From Platanthera guangdongensis (taxonomy: Eukaryota; Streptophyta; Magnoliopsida; Asparagales; Orchidaceae), in contig CM077158.1 of the NCBI GenBank assembly GCA_039583875.1, forward strand, positions 118,727,900 to 118,791,899: a DNA stretch of 64,000 nt, read 5' to 3'. Below are positions 33,929-44,994 of this stretch, piece by piece. The translations under genes were made by a program, and so were the position numbers. The notes below the pieces were generated by a model that did not search any database, had not been told where the DNA came from, and saw only the letters and a program-made list of their open reading frames with translations. Position 1 is the first letter of the stretch, and each line of letters opens with the position of its first letter.

Positions 33929-36900
33929 CTAAATAGTTGCGTGGTTAGAGTCGAAGTCAAACGTAATTGTTGTTGTCGGGTCTACCCGTTCAAAAATCTC
34001 CTTGAATACCACATTTTTCGTGAACATACCCGCATGACCTTCAATAGCACAGGTTTTGACCAAAACTCTTGTGGACTGGGCTGATACCCCTCTTGATAAA
34101 GCAACGTATAGCTGGCCGTGACTGAAGACGTGATTTGGAAGATAAATTCCGACATTTCCAATTGTCTGCCCCTGAGACTTGTTAATTGTTAGTGCGAAAC
34201 TCAATCTGACTGGAAATTGCTTCCTTATTAGTTCGAATGGCATTTTGTAATCTTCTGCACTTTTTAGCGGTATGCGTGGAATGAACACTCTGAGGCCCTT
34301 GAAATGCCCTACCAATATAGTAGCTTCAATGATATTTCTTCCAAATCTGCGACAAATTAGCCGTGTGCCGTTGCACAATCCAATTTTGGGATCTATATTT
34401 CGGAGAAGCATAATTGGACAGCCACGCTTCAGTGTTAGCTTGTGTGTTGGTAGATTACCTGGACTAATGGAGTTTAAAAATTCCGGTAGATATAAGTTAT
34501 GGTCATCATCCGAAATTGAGTCAAAAGACTAGTAAGTTGTGCTATCCCCCGGGAACATTTCCATGCATATTTCGTTCAACTTGTTAACATCTTCATTTAA
34601 TGGAGTGATTAGAGCTCTTGTTGCTATATACTCGACATCAGTACTGTTGACATTGTAAGTTTGCATACTGGGAAAAACAAAATTTATTAAGTCATTAATT
34701 GATTGTTCTCCTTCCCAAGGCATAACAATTGAATCAAGAAGGCGAATCATGTCATCTTCTACTGTTGGCTCCACCCCATTTCCAACCCTTAGCAAGAAAT
34801 CTGCGAATTCCAGGTCAGTGCGTGCTCTCATATTTTCTTTTAATGTAAGTAACTTGACACCCGCCCATAAGTGAGACTCAACGATGCTTGAGCGAATTAT
34901 TTCCAATCTCGTGCCATTCACAACAACGGGCATCACTTGCCTGAAATCTCCTGCCATGATAAGAACCTTCCCACCGAAAGGCTTGTTTATTTCTAATACA
35001 TCTTGCAATGTACGGTCTAAAATCTCGAATGTTTTCCTGTTGTCCATGGGTGCCTCATCCCAAATGATTGCAGAGGAAAGTTCAATCAATTTTCGAAGAT
35101 CAGATTGTTTACTAATGCCGCAGTTTAATACATTCTCTAGTTTTATTGGTATTTTGAACCTAGAGTGAGCTGTGCATCCGCCTGGGAGTAAATTTGCTGC
35201 TATTCCGGATGTTGCAGTTGCTATAATAATACGCCCTTCATTACGGAAAGTTGCCAGTATAGTTCGATAGAGGAATGTTTTACCAGTTCCACCAGGGCCG
35301 TCAACGAAGAAAATACCTCCATTTCCTTCTCTTATGCAAGTGCATATAGTGTTGAACGCTATTTGTTGTCCATAATTTAGTAGCGATGTTGAATTTAGGT
35401 CCACTATTGATATAGGAATTGACATTTCACTATCAATCAAACCTGGTAGGTCTTCCGTATATTGTATGCCCTCAGTCAACCTTGGCAAGTCAAAATCTTT
35501 TGTGCTTTTGTTATATTGCTCAAAGATTATGTTTAACTCGCACAGTAATCTGTTTATTAAGAATTCATTATTTACAGTGCTTGTGCTACCGTAATCTTCG
35601 ATCATTGCAGCATGGTTTTCATCCCATAGGGTTCTTACCCCGGTCGGTTGGCAGTACAATAAAATTGTTGCAAATAATCTTCGCAGTGCTGCTGGCATTG
35701 TAAAACTTCTGGCTTCCGCTAGGAAGTGTCTGATGCTATTATCTTCTTCATGTAGACCTCGTTTCTCAGCAGCTTCTTTAAAAGTTGTGTAACGAACACC
35801 ATGAACAGTATATAGGTAATTAAACGATGTTGGTGCTGGAATATGATTAAGTAGAAGACGTAAATAGAAGCGCTCACCCTCGGTTGGCGATACAGCGTAC
35901 ATACGTCCTACTACTGTCCGATTCCGAACTCTTCTTATCCATTTTCGCGAAGTTGTTAGCCACCTATAATGTTTTGCAAACTCAACATATAAGTAATGAA
36001 CGGTTTCTAATCCATTGTTGTATGTCTCAAAGAACTCTATCAGCATTGTTCGCGAATTACGTTCGTTAGCTAGTACCTCGGAAATAGATTGATTGCTTTG
36101 AAATTGGACCTGTTGTAGATCTGGCAGATGTATTTGCAATCGTACTACAGAAGGGAATGTTTGGTACATATGGAACTTAAAAAGCTTCCACGATGCCTCA
36201 GGCGCACAAATCCAACGGCCGTCGACGTATTTACTTACTTCGTCATAGTTAGGCCCCAGACGCACCTCGAATGCAACCCAATCAGGACCTTTGTACACGT
36301 ACTTGTACAAATATTTAATACTCTTAATGCTGCTGCAAATTTCCACATTGATGTGGCAGTCGTATTTAAGTAGAAGATATGGGTTGTACGGAACTACCCA
36401 ACCATTGTCAGGCCTAAAATCCCCATCTCTCCTGAGAGGAATTTCTCTGTTGTCATCACGACGACGGTAGAGTGGGTATGAATCCAAACCGTGTGTTGTG
36501 GCTGCCACGAAAGGTTTTGGATACCCTTTTTTGCATACATTATTTTTCATGCACTGCGCATTTGGACGGAAACGTCTGCATGGCCCGTGCAACATATGTC
36601 TAATCACTGCATTGTGTAAATCTGGTTCTTCTGTTTGTATTGGAATTTCAGCTCTAACAACGCAATCGTAATCATCAGGACTACTTAGCTTATCGTGGTA
36701 ATTGAAAATAAATAACATATGTGTGTGTGGAAGACCCCTTTTTTGAAATTCTACCACGTGAACGTGTGCCACAACTCTACCCAGGACGCCCTTATGGAAG
36801 ATGTCGTCCTTCAGACATTGCAATTTTGCTTGAAATATTCTTGAGATTAAATCAGGTCGATCTTGCATTGTTTGTCCTGGATAAAGCTCGTTTGTTATCT

Positions 36901-38622
36901 CTGGCCACGAAGGATTGCAAGTCATCGTTAAAAAAATGTCCGGCCTTCCAAAAGTTCGTACAACTGTCATAGCGTCTTGATATCTCTGGAACATATCTCT
37001 TGGACTTCCAATAAAAGAAGACGGCAAAATTGTCCTACGACCGACATTACCTGTAATGAGGTAAGGTTAACACTTATGGAAAGAAAGAAAACTTGTTTCT
37101 GTTATGTATGTTTAGAAATCGATGGTGAACGGAAGTACCTGCGTTAGTTTCACCGCCTTGCAAACAATCCTGCAATCCTTGGTATAACTCGGCTCTGACA
37201 TCGCTTTACTGCGATCTAATCCACCGTAGTTTCTGGGTTTCAACTTTTATGTACATATCGACGATGTACTGTTGTAGTAGACGACCTGCATAGTGAAGTA
37301 CGGAATTCTGGTTTGCACGAATCTATATGTAGATAGTATAATTTAGTGAAGATTCACCTGTAATATTATGTCATGGTAAATTGAGTGCAACCGTTGAAGT
37401 ACCTGTAGTTGGTAGGAATAGTAGTCACAACAGCTTGTTCGTTCTGCACGATGCAATTGTTCGTCACCACGCCATCCATATGAGCCATGTGGAAATAGCA
37501 GAGGATATTGTAGAGGGTCGTAGAACCCCGAATATTCTTTTACCGGCAGTAGTTCTCCAGAATATGTCTCTACAATTATGTCTCTATCATTTGCCTCAAT
37601 AAAATCATCTGCGTCAACTAATATGGCTGCAACCTGTGATGCTGTTGGAAGGGAGTATTGACGCTCTATTGAAGGTCTTTCTTTAATCAGAAGTCTGCAT
37701 TGGTGAAGATTTGAGTGTCTTGCTAATTGCCGTAAGGTCTGGACAAATGGATTTACCGCATCCAGTAAGCTGGAGTTTTTTTGAAGTGTCTGTAGAGCGA
37801 GGCCTGGACTTTCATTCAACCTATTTTCCATTTCATGCTCTGTATCGTAAATGAACATTTGCAAAAAACGTGGTCTACTACCGTATTCTGGTAAAAGAGA
37901 TCCAATTCTATGATATATTGCACCGTGTGCTCTAAAAGTGTAGATACCCTGGTTGAATGCCGGCATACTTTCGTCAAATGTCACTCCCATTGAGGTGAAG
38001 GAAAATACATGGTTGTATGAACGTATATTCTGTCTGAAATTACGTCCTTCTGTAGTTTGCGATGTAAACAGTTCTAAAAGCTCGAGTGGTACTGGAATAT
38101 CTGATACATCTACCAATCCTCCTTTGCAATATAGTGTCGTGGATTCATTGTGAAAAAGTTTAGCATGACAATGAGGGCAAGTTGTAGGTGAACAGAGAGG
38201 TACTGGAGGCACATTTATTGCCGGATAGCAGTTTCTTGCACTCAAATGGCGAGTTGATCCTTGATTAGGAACATTTCCTGTGTGGTAGTAATTAGATTTT
38301 AGTGAGACTAAGGGGTATTAATGTTCTTACTTGTAATGTTTATTTGCTTGTGTGTCGATAGAGTTCTACCGTGTATTGTGTTTTGATCATCCTCAAGTTG
38401 CATTTCTTCATCAATGTCTGTTATGATTGTAGCGTCATTTTGGATTTCGGATGTGGCAAAGTTGCGTTGTCGAGCACGACGATTTTCCTGCTGTCGGGCA
38501 TTAATTGCTTCTCGTCGGTGTTGAGTTGATGTGTATATTGGTGGCCTTCCTCTGGGTCGTGGTTGTCGTGGTGCTGCAGTGGTTGTTTCTCGCGCAATTG
38601 GTGGTCTTCCTCTCCGCCGCAT
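33929..38622 (-). pseudogene. Helitron Rep/helicase (RepHel) gene, four exons, two nonsense codons
   Basis: Encodes the Helitron transposase: an HUH nicking domain fused to a PIF1-family helicase. Proposed exons on the minus strand are 38622-38331, 38277-37403, 37322-37139 and 37050-33929, with GT-AG introns of 53, 80 and 88 bp. Phases fit exactly, giving 1491 codons. The N-terminus has two AT-hook-like RGRPP motifs, then a CPHC...C zinc finger and YDPLQYPLLFPHG. HUH motif PHTHM lies near 36716-36730 and the tyrosine motif YLYKYVYKG near 36290-36316. Walker A GPGGTGKT is near 35278-35301, Walker B IIWDEAPM near 35046-35070, and the C-terminal NKSQGQT motif near 34165-34185. TAA at 37206-37208 and TAG at 34529-34531 interrupt it. 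The first exon and the 53-bp intron are less certain than the rest. Confidence 0.88.
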
Positions 38623-39069
38623 TGCTCTAGGTTGTAATGAGGTTGCATTATGAACAGAAAGGTCACTTTCTGTTTTTTTTTGTTATGACCGTCATTAGAA
38701 TCCGTTCCAAATTCTAATTATATTGTAATAAGTTTTTGTTTGTATATTTGAGTAAAGATGAACAATGTAATACCATATGGAGTTGTTGGTAAAGTTGGAG
38801 TTGAGGGTTCCGCAACGTCTGTTTCATTTGAAGGTGGCGTTGCATTGTTCTCTGAGTTATGATTGCCTTGATTGGTGGTGATGGCAGTTGTCTCGATTGT
38901 CCCATCTTCCACTGCCGGTTCATGTTCTGTAATGTAGTGTAGCGGTCGATGTTGATGTTCATTTGCGTTGATGACATTGTTCTGATTCATTGTTGACACG
39001 CTGAGAACGATTTGGTGTCTGAAAGAGAGTAGTCGTAGAAATTGATGCAGTACTATTTCGATGTTATAT
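38623..39069 (-). other. Region upstream of RepHel with a 129-codon open frame
   Basis: A minus-strand frame (39107-38718) contains MNQNNVINANEHQHRP and a Thr/Pro/Asn-rich stretch. It could be an extra 5' exon, since a GGTATT donor-like site follows TATG near 38775. I cannot decide between exon and leader. Confidence 0.35.
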
Positions 39070-39480
39070 GGAAAACAAATGTATTTGCAAGTATCATTGC
39101 ATAACAAAACAACATATCGTTATATGGAATGCTTTATGAAGTATAAATATAGAGGAAATAAAGAGGAATTCTTATAGCTTCTCATTTCATGTCCTCAAGC
39201 TATCGTAAACCACTCTCCAATCGATCGCAGATGGTGGAAAACAAATGTATTTGCAAGTATCCTTGCATAAGAAAAAAACATAGAGCTATATGGACTGCTT
39301 TATGAAGTATAAATATAGAGCAAATAAGGAGAAATTCCTATAGCTTCTCATTTCATCTCCTCAAGCTCTCGTAAAGCACTCTCCAATCGATCGCAGATGG
39401 TGAAAAACAGATGTATTTGCAAGTATCATTGCATAACAAAACAACATAGAGCTATATGGAATGCTTTATGAAGTATAAAT
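39070..39480. repeat. Tandem repeat, about 166-bp unit, 2.4 copies
   Basis: Units start near 39070, 39236 and 39401 with GGAAAACAAATGTATTTGC or a close variant. Copies differ at several sites. Two copies of TTGAAATGCTTATCTC about 51 bp apart follow (39489-39560). Confidence 0.9.
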
Positions 39481-39560
39481 ATATGTAATTTGAAATGCTT
39501 ATCTCAAAAAATATTGGAACCCAGACATGTACAGAGAATTGAAATGCTTATCTCAAAAAA

Positions 39561-40050
39561 TATTGGAATTCATTACTTCATAATCGGTTCATTAATAAAT
39601 GAAGCATCAGAGGGCGAAAAATTCATAAGCACTATGAGAATAAGAGATCTAACAGATAAATAACAACGAAAAAAATTTATTTGTGCATTTCTTTGTTTTT
39701 AGGCTTAATAATGTGATAACAATGAATAAAAAAATTGAATAAACATTGGTTGAAGCAATACTCTTTTGAAGATGGCGTGAGTAGTTTTTTAAGCTTAACA
39801 TCACGAACATTGTAGCAGTTTGATAGTCATTATATAATCACAGTAATTTGGTAGTTATTACCAATTTTTTTGGGAGTTTTGACTGTCTCGATGGAATAAT
39901 TAGTAAAAAAACTCAGGATCAGTAAATGTACATATTTTAACATTTTTGGATTGGTAGTGAGTGGCTGCACAGAAATCAGTTTAATGGAAAGAGAATGCAG
40001 AGGATGAGAAGTCACACCTGTGGAGCAGATCAAAGAAGTCGCTAGTTAAT
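39561..40050. other. Non-coding Helitron 5' region
   Basis: AT-rich sequence with no supported ORF or motif. It lies between the two tandem-repeat blocks and is part of the Helitron 5' flank of RepHel. Confidence 0.5.
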
Positions 40051-40679
40051 GGAGGGCAGAATGGAGGAGATTGATTGAATCTGGAGGTGTCGAATCCTCG
40101 CCTGATAAATAGGTCAATTTAGCCCGGTGGGGAAGGAGGTGGCCCTAGATTTGCTTAGCAATCGAGAAAATCAGTGAACGATACAGTGTGGAATGGCAGT
40201 CGAGAGATGTGGTGTACCTGAGATTGAAAAAGAGAAAGTCTCCGACGACTGCGAGGGAGGAATGCGTGGAGGGAGGAATGCGTGGCGGGCGTGACTGCGG
40301 GATTCTGCAAAGCTGGGAAGAAGAACTGCGCGAGGGGGAGAAAGGATTTCACGCGGGTTCCGCGGGTTTAGGGTTAGGGGAGGGCAGAATGGAGGAGATT
40401 GATTGAATCTGGAGGTGTCGAATCCTCGCCTGATAAATAGGTCAATTTAGCCCGGTGGGGAAGGAGGTGGCCCTAGATTTGCTTAGCAATCGAGAAAATC
40501 AGTGAACGATACAGTGTGGAATGGCAGTCGAGAGATGTGGTGTACCTGAGATTGAAAAAGAGAAAGTCTCCGACGACTGCGAGGGAGGAATGCGTGGAGG
40601 GAGGAATGCGTGGCGGGCGTGACTGCGCGAGGGGGAGAAAGGATTTCACGCGGGTTCCGCGGGTTTAGGGTTAGGGGAG
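40051..40679. repeat. 328-bp tandem duplication in the Helitron
   Basis: Copy 1 is 40051-40378 and copy 2 is 40379-40679. They look nearly identical except for a roughly 30-bp deletion in copy 2 (the segment with GGATTCTGCAAAGCTGGG). Very high identity implies a recent event. Confidence 0.95.
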
Positions 40680-40791
40680 CGATTTTTATAAGAAACTGAT
40701 AAGAGATCGGATGGTTAGCGTGGCCTTTTATGAAAATCAGTGGCCTATATATTTATGTGTATTTTTGAACTCACGCTATTTGCAGGCCTTA

Positions 40792-40813
40792 TTATATCTT
40801 TTTAATATAGTAT

Positions 40814-40816
<3 letters not shown>
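40792..40816 (-). other. Helitron 5' terminus
   Basis: On the minus strand begins TCTATACTATATTAAAAAG at 40816, preceded by A of the microsatellite. Confidence 0.9.

Positions 40817-40893
<77 letters not shown>
40817..40893. repeat. (TA)n microsatellite right of the Helitron
   Basis: 77 bp of TA dinucleotides, the other half of the tract at 32774-32876. Confidence 0.97.
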
Positions 40894-40899
<6 letters not shown>

Positions 40900-41043
40900 G
40901 AATTTATGATTGACTCAAGCTTTGATCTGTTTGCATTTATTTCCTTGTGCCGTATCTTTAAATTCTATATGCTGTATATATTATCTGGATGGTGGTATTC
41001 ATCTTAGCTAGTAGTATTTTGGCTTCGTCAAATAGGGGGAGAT
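40894..41043 (+). promoter_or_regulatory. 3' end of D internal region with polypurine tract
   Basis: T-rich non-coding sequence ending AATAGGGGGAGAT directly before the 3' LTR, the same polypurine tract as in B and C. Confidence 0.85.
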
Positions 41044-42595
41044 TGTTGGGTATTGTATCCACAATTAGCTGGATTTGAGGAAGCCACCTGTTAAACTAAG
41101 ATGAATTCACAATTTATTTGATGAAATCTTTTAAGTTGTGCTTGAAGTTATTCCACGCTAAGTACACACCAATGTCAGGGTGCAGTAGGTCCATATACAC
41201 GGGTCTGCGCGACGTAATCCCTCGTTGAGCGGATCAGTATGTTGGCCTACGTGTACTCTCTCTATTGGAGTGTACTTATTTTCAAGTACAGCACTGTGAT
41301 AATGCAAGAGCAGAAAAGGAGCAAGGATGGGTCAAAGAGCAGCTCATTGGTGGAAAGACGAAAAATCATCTAAGTAATAATCGACGAGAATCACTAAGTG
41401 ATTCTCTCCAATTCGGCGAGAATCACTAGTGATTCTCGCCGAATCGTCGAGAATCACTGGCTGATTCTCGCCGACTCTATCCAGCAAAATCAGAGCGTGC
41501 AAATCTATCGCTAAGTCAAAATCGTCGAGAATCACCAAGTGATTCGGCGAGAATCACTAGTGATTCTCGCCGAATCGTGGAGAATGACCTTCGATTCTCG
41601 CCGATTTTGCCTATGGCGATTTTCTGGAACCCGCTGGACCGGACTCAGCCGCTGGCGCTGTTTTGAACCGGGCTTGGGGTTTATTCTGGTGGGACCCATA
41701 ACAGTCATAAAGGAGTATTCTACTGTATAAATACTCGCGTATTTTTGAACAGTGAAAAAAAGCGATTGAGATCAAGAAAGCCGAGCCGTGACGTGACCTA
41801 GATTGCGAATTCCTTCTCCGCCGCCGTCGCCGCTCGTGCCAGTTGATCGCCTGCTTTGATCGTGGTCTCTTCCAGATCTCCCGGTGACAGAAGCTCAGCC
41901 AAGCACAGTGTCTCACGGGTCTAACCAGAGATCCTTTGTCTCTTGATTCGTTGATCGGGAAAACCTTCCCCTTCCGAATCGATCGAGACGATCGATCCTA
42001 GTGTGACCGTTGGAAGATCTTGCTAGCTTTGATACGAAGATTGAATCTCCAAAGAACAGCCGCAGCACGCCATTGTCGCCGCCGATCCCGAGAACCAAGC
42101 CGCCGCCCTTCTTGCCGCCGTCGGTTTCGGGGAGATTCTCTGAAAGTGAGATCTAGGGTTGTGGACTCTTCGTTGACTTCAAGAACACGTCATCGAACAA
42201 AGAGGGACACCTTAGTCTCCATAAGTTGTTTGTATTTCTTATACAATCTATTTTCAATTTCTTTGTAACGGACCGATTGGTCCCTAGTTGTAAGGGTTGG
42301 GTGCAACCCGTGTTGTGGGAGTGGTGACTGCTACGTGTGGAAGGGTTCCTTCCGTTAGGCAAGGATTGGATTTCAATCCTGTTGGTGAAGTGACCGAGTC
42401 GTCCCTGGTTGGGAGATAGGTTGAAGGGGGAAAGTTGATGTACCCAAATCGGGGAACCACTATAATTTGCTTGTGTCCTTTCTGTGCTGTGTTGTTTTGT
42501 TTTCTTGTGCAGGTACGACTTTAATTCCGCAAAAACGCTGCAAGACACCTATTCCCCCCCATAGGTGAAGGTAGTTGACACTAGGTGGACTTTGA
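41044..42595 (+). repeat. 3' LTR of D
   Basis: 1552 bp, TGTTGGG to CTTTGA, followed by the ATTTG target duplication. It carries the palindrome array (41381-41605), TATAAATA (41726-41733) and the U5 stem (42546-42567). Confidence 0.92.
41381..41605. repeat. GAATCAC/GTGATTC palindrome array (D 3' LTR)
   Basis: Same layout as the D 5' LTR array, with several point differences in the linkers. Confidence 0.92.
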
Positions 42596-44900
42596 ATTTG
42601 GCACTGAGTCTAGAGAGGCTCCGGGAGCACAAGATGTATTAAAAGTTTAGCAAGTGATAGTTTTGGCTGAAAGTGGTGGCTTTCCTGTGCCATATTATCA
42701 GTGGAGCAAGTCTGGCAGTGGATCCGAGAAAGGTTCAGGCAGTACGGGATTGACCAACGCTAAAGATGGCCGCTGATGTGAGGATCTTCCTAGGACTTGC
42801 TGTTTAATACCAGAAGTTCATAGGTGATTCTCCCGGATAGCTATTCCACTTACATCTCTGACGAAGAAGGAGACAAACTTTGTGTGGACAACGCAGTGCG
42901 AGGCCGCCTTCCAGGAGCAGAATGGTCGGCTTACCTCAGCTCCTATACTTGCCGTTCCATCTGGGAAGGAAGGATTTTAGCTTTATACCGAAGCGTCGTA
43001 TCAAGGGATGGGTGTCATTCTGATGCAGAACAGAATCATGATAGCTTATGCCTCTAGATAACTGAAGAAACACGAGCAGAATTAACCAATGCACGACCTA
43101 CAGATGGGAGCGATTATCTTCGCTTTGAAGATATATCGACACTATCTCTACGTAGTCCATTGTGATATTTTCTCGAATCACAAGAACTTGAAATACGTGA
43201 TACGTAGAAGGAGCTGAATATCTGACAGAGATGTTGGGTAGATTTCTTGTCAGAGTACCAGTATACCATGCACTATCATCCCGGAAAGGATAATGTGGTA
43301 GCAGACGCTCTGAGCTGTAGAGCCACTACACTAGGAGCAAGAGCTCAACTGATCGATTTGGAGCTGGTGTAGATGTTGGAAGAGATGTAAATATATCTGG
43401 TATCTGAGGATGATCCAGAGCTTTACGAGGAGTCCCTGGCATCGATGAGTACCACCGACGACATTCGGGATCGCATCAGGGACAAGCATAGGCTAGATCC
43501 GAGGATGGAGCCGATATTTAGGGCCTTGGAGGAAACCATGGAAGTGTATTACTCTCTAATAGATGGGATGATATTATTAAGGGGCCGAGTCTATATACCA
43601 ACTGGAGGCCGAATTCGGAAAGATATCCTGATAGAGGCATACTGCAGCAAATACTCAATATACCTGGGGATCACGAAGATGACAGAGGATCTGAAGAGGA
43701 TGATTTATTATCCGGGCATTAAGAAGGATATTACATACTTCGTGATGCATTGCGAGTCTTCCCAGGTCGTGAAGGCGAAGTGCAAGAGTCCGGCTTGATT
43801 ATTGCAGCCACTCCGGGTGCCGGAGTTGAAGTTCGAGGACATAGCCATGGATTTTATACATGGGCTACCACGATCCCATGCGGGGAATGATTTTATTTGT
43901 GTGATCGTCGATAGATTGACTAAGGTGGCTAGGTTTATTCCTATCAGGAAGGATGCTCCGGTCGGTGAGTTGGTGCAGATATTTGTGGAGCAGTTTGTCC
44001 GCTACTATAGAGTGCTCAGGACGATCATGTCAAATCAGGATGAACGGTTTCTGTCCCAGGAATAGAGGTAAGTTCAAGCCTACCTAGGCTCTCGGTTGAC
44101 TTTGAACATGACTTTCCACCCTCAAAAAGATGGGCAGACAGAGAGCACCAACCAGACACTGGAGGATCTTCTGCGCCTATGCATTTTGGACCGCGGAGAG
44201 CCCTGGGAGAGACTATTGTCGCTGATCAAGTTCTCCTATAACAACAGTCATCAGTCCAGCATAGGCATGCCCCTTTTAGGCACTGTATGGATGGAGGTGC
44301 AGTACCCACTATCTTGGATCCAGGGTGAGGATCCAAAGGCACTCGACACGGAGTTTGTGGAGGACACACATGCCCAGGTGAGATTGATATGGGATAAGAT
44401 GTTGGAGGCCCAGATTAGACAGGCAAAACAATACGATGTGCAGCATTGTCAGGTGGAGTTCCAGGTGGGAGATCAGGTTTTCTAGAAGATACTACCGATG
44501 CATGGAGTCTCGCGGGTTCGTTGGTGGAAGAAGCTCAGTCCGAGATACATGGGGCCTTACACGATCCTGGAGCGAATCCGCCCCTTGGCTTACAGACTAG
44601 AGCTACCACTGGAGTTAGCGGGATTGCATGACATCTTCAACGTCTCTTTACTTCAGAGGGCTCTACTACGCCAGAGTAGTTGATTTCCACTACAACATGT
44701 CCTGGTGGTTTCAGATCGATCAGTCAGCATGGATCCAGTAAGCATCAATGATACAGTGGTGCGGGTCTTGCGATGCAAAAAGTTCCCGCCAGTCAAGGTC
44801 CTATGGAGGAATCATGGGCAAGTGGAGCACACCTGGGAGCCACGGGACTTGATGCAGTAGAGGTACCCGGATCTCTTCGAGTTAGGTATATCGTCAAATT
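42596..44900 (+). pseudogene. Element E: RT end, RNase H, integrase and chromodomain-like tail
   Basis: Resumes the Gypsy pol broken by D (ALSLERLREHKMY). RNase H shows LYTEASYQGMGVILMQ (about 42980) and, near the end, HYHPGKDNVVADALS (about 43270). Integrase has a decayed zinc finger (KYSIYLG...CESSQVVKAKC, about 43650-43785) and catalytic region MDFIHGL (43848), SNQDERF (about 44033) and DGQTESTNQ (about 44130). The C-terminus has SRVRWWKKLSPRYMGPYTIL and VSLLQRALLRQSS. A chromodomain-like segment follows (VKVLWRNHGQVEHTWEP, about 44795-44845), which marks a chromovirus. Numerous nonsense codons occur, notably in 42640-43400 and at 43796, 44063, 44483 and 44681. Confidence 0.88.
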
Positions 44901-44994
44901 CCTCGGGATGTTACATACTTTTACTTTAGTAGAAACCCTTTAGGCCTAACCTTAATTTCAGAGATGAAATTTATATTTTTGTGTATTGGGATTT

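Noticed and set aside
34272..38153. Plus-strand ORFs of 60-95 codons across the Helitron gene
   Set aside because: They lie opposite the RepHel exons and carry no domain; they are antisense shadows.
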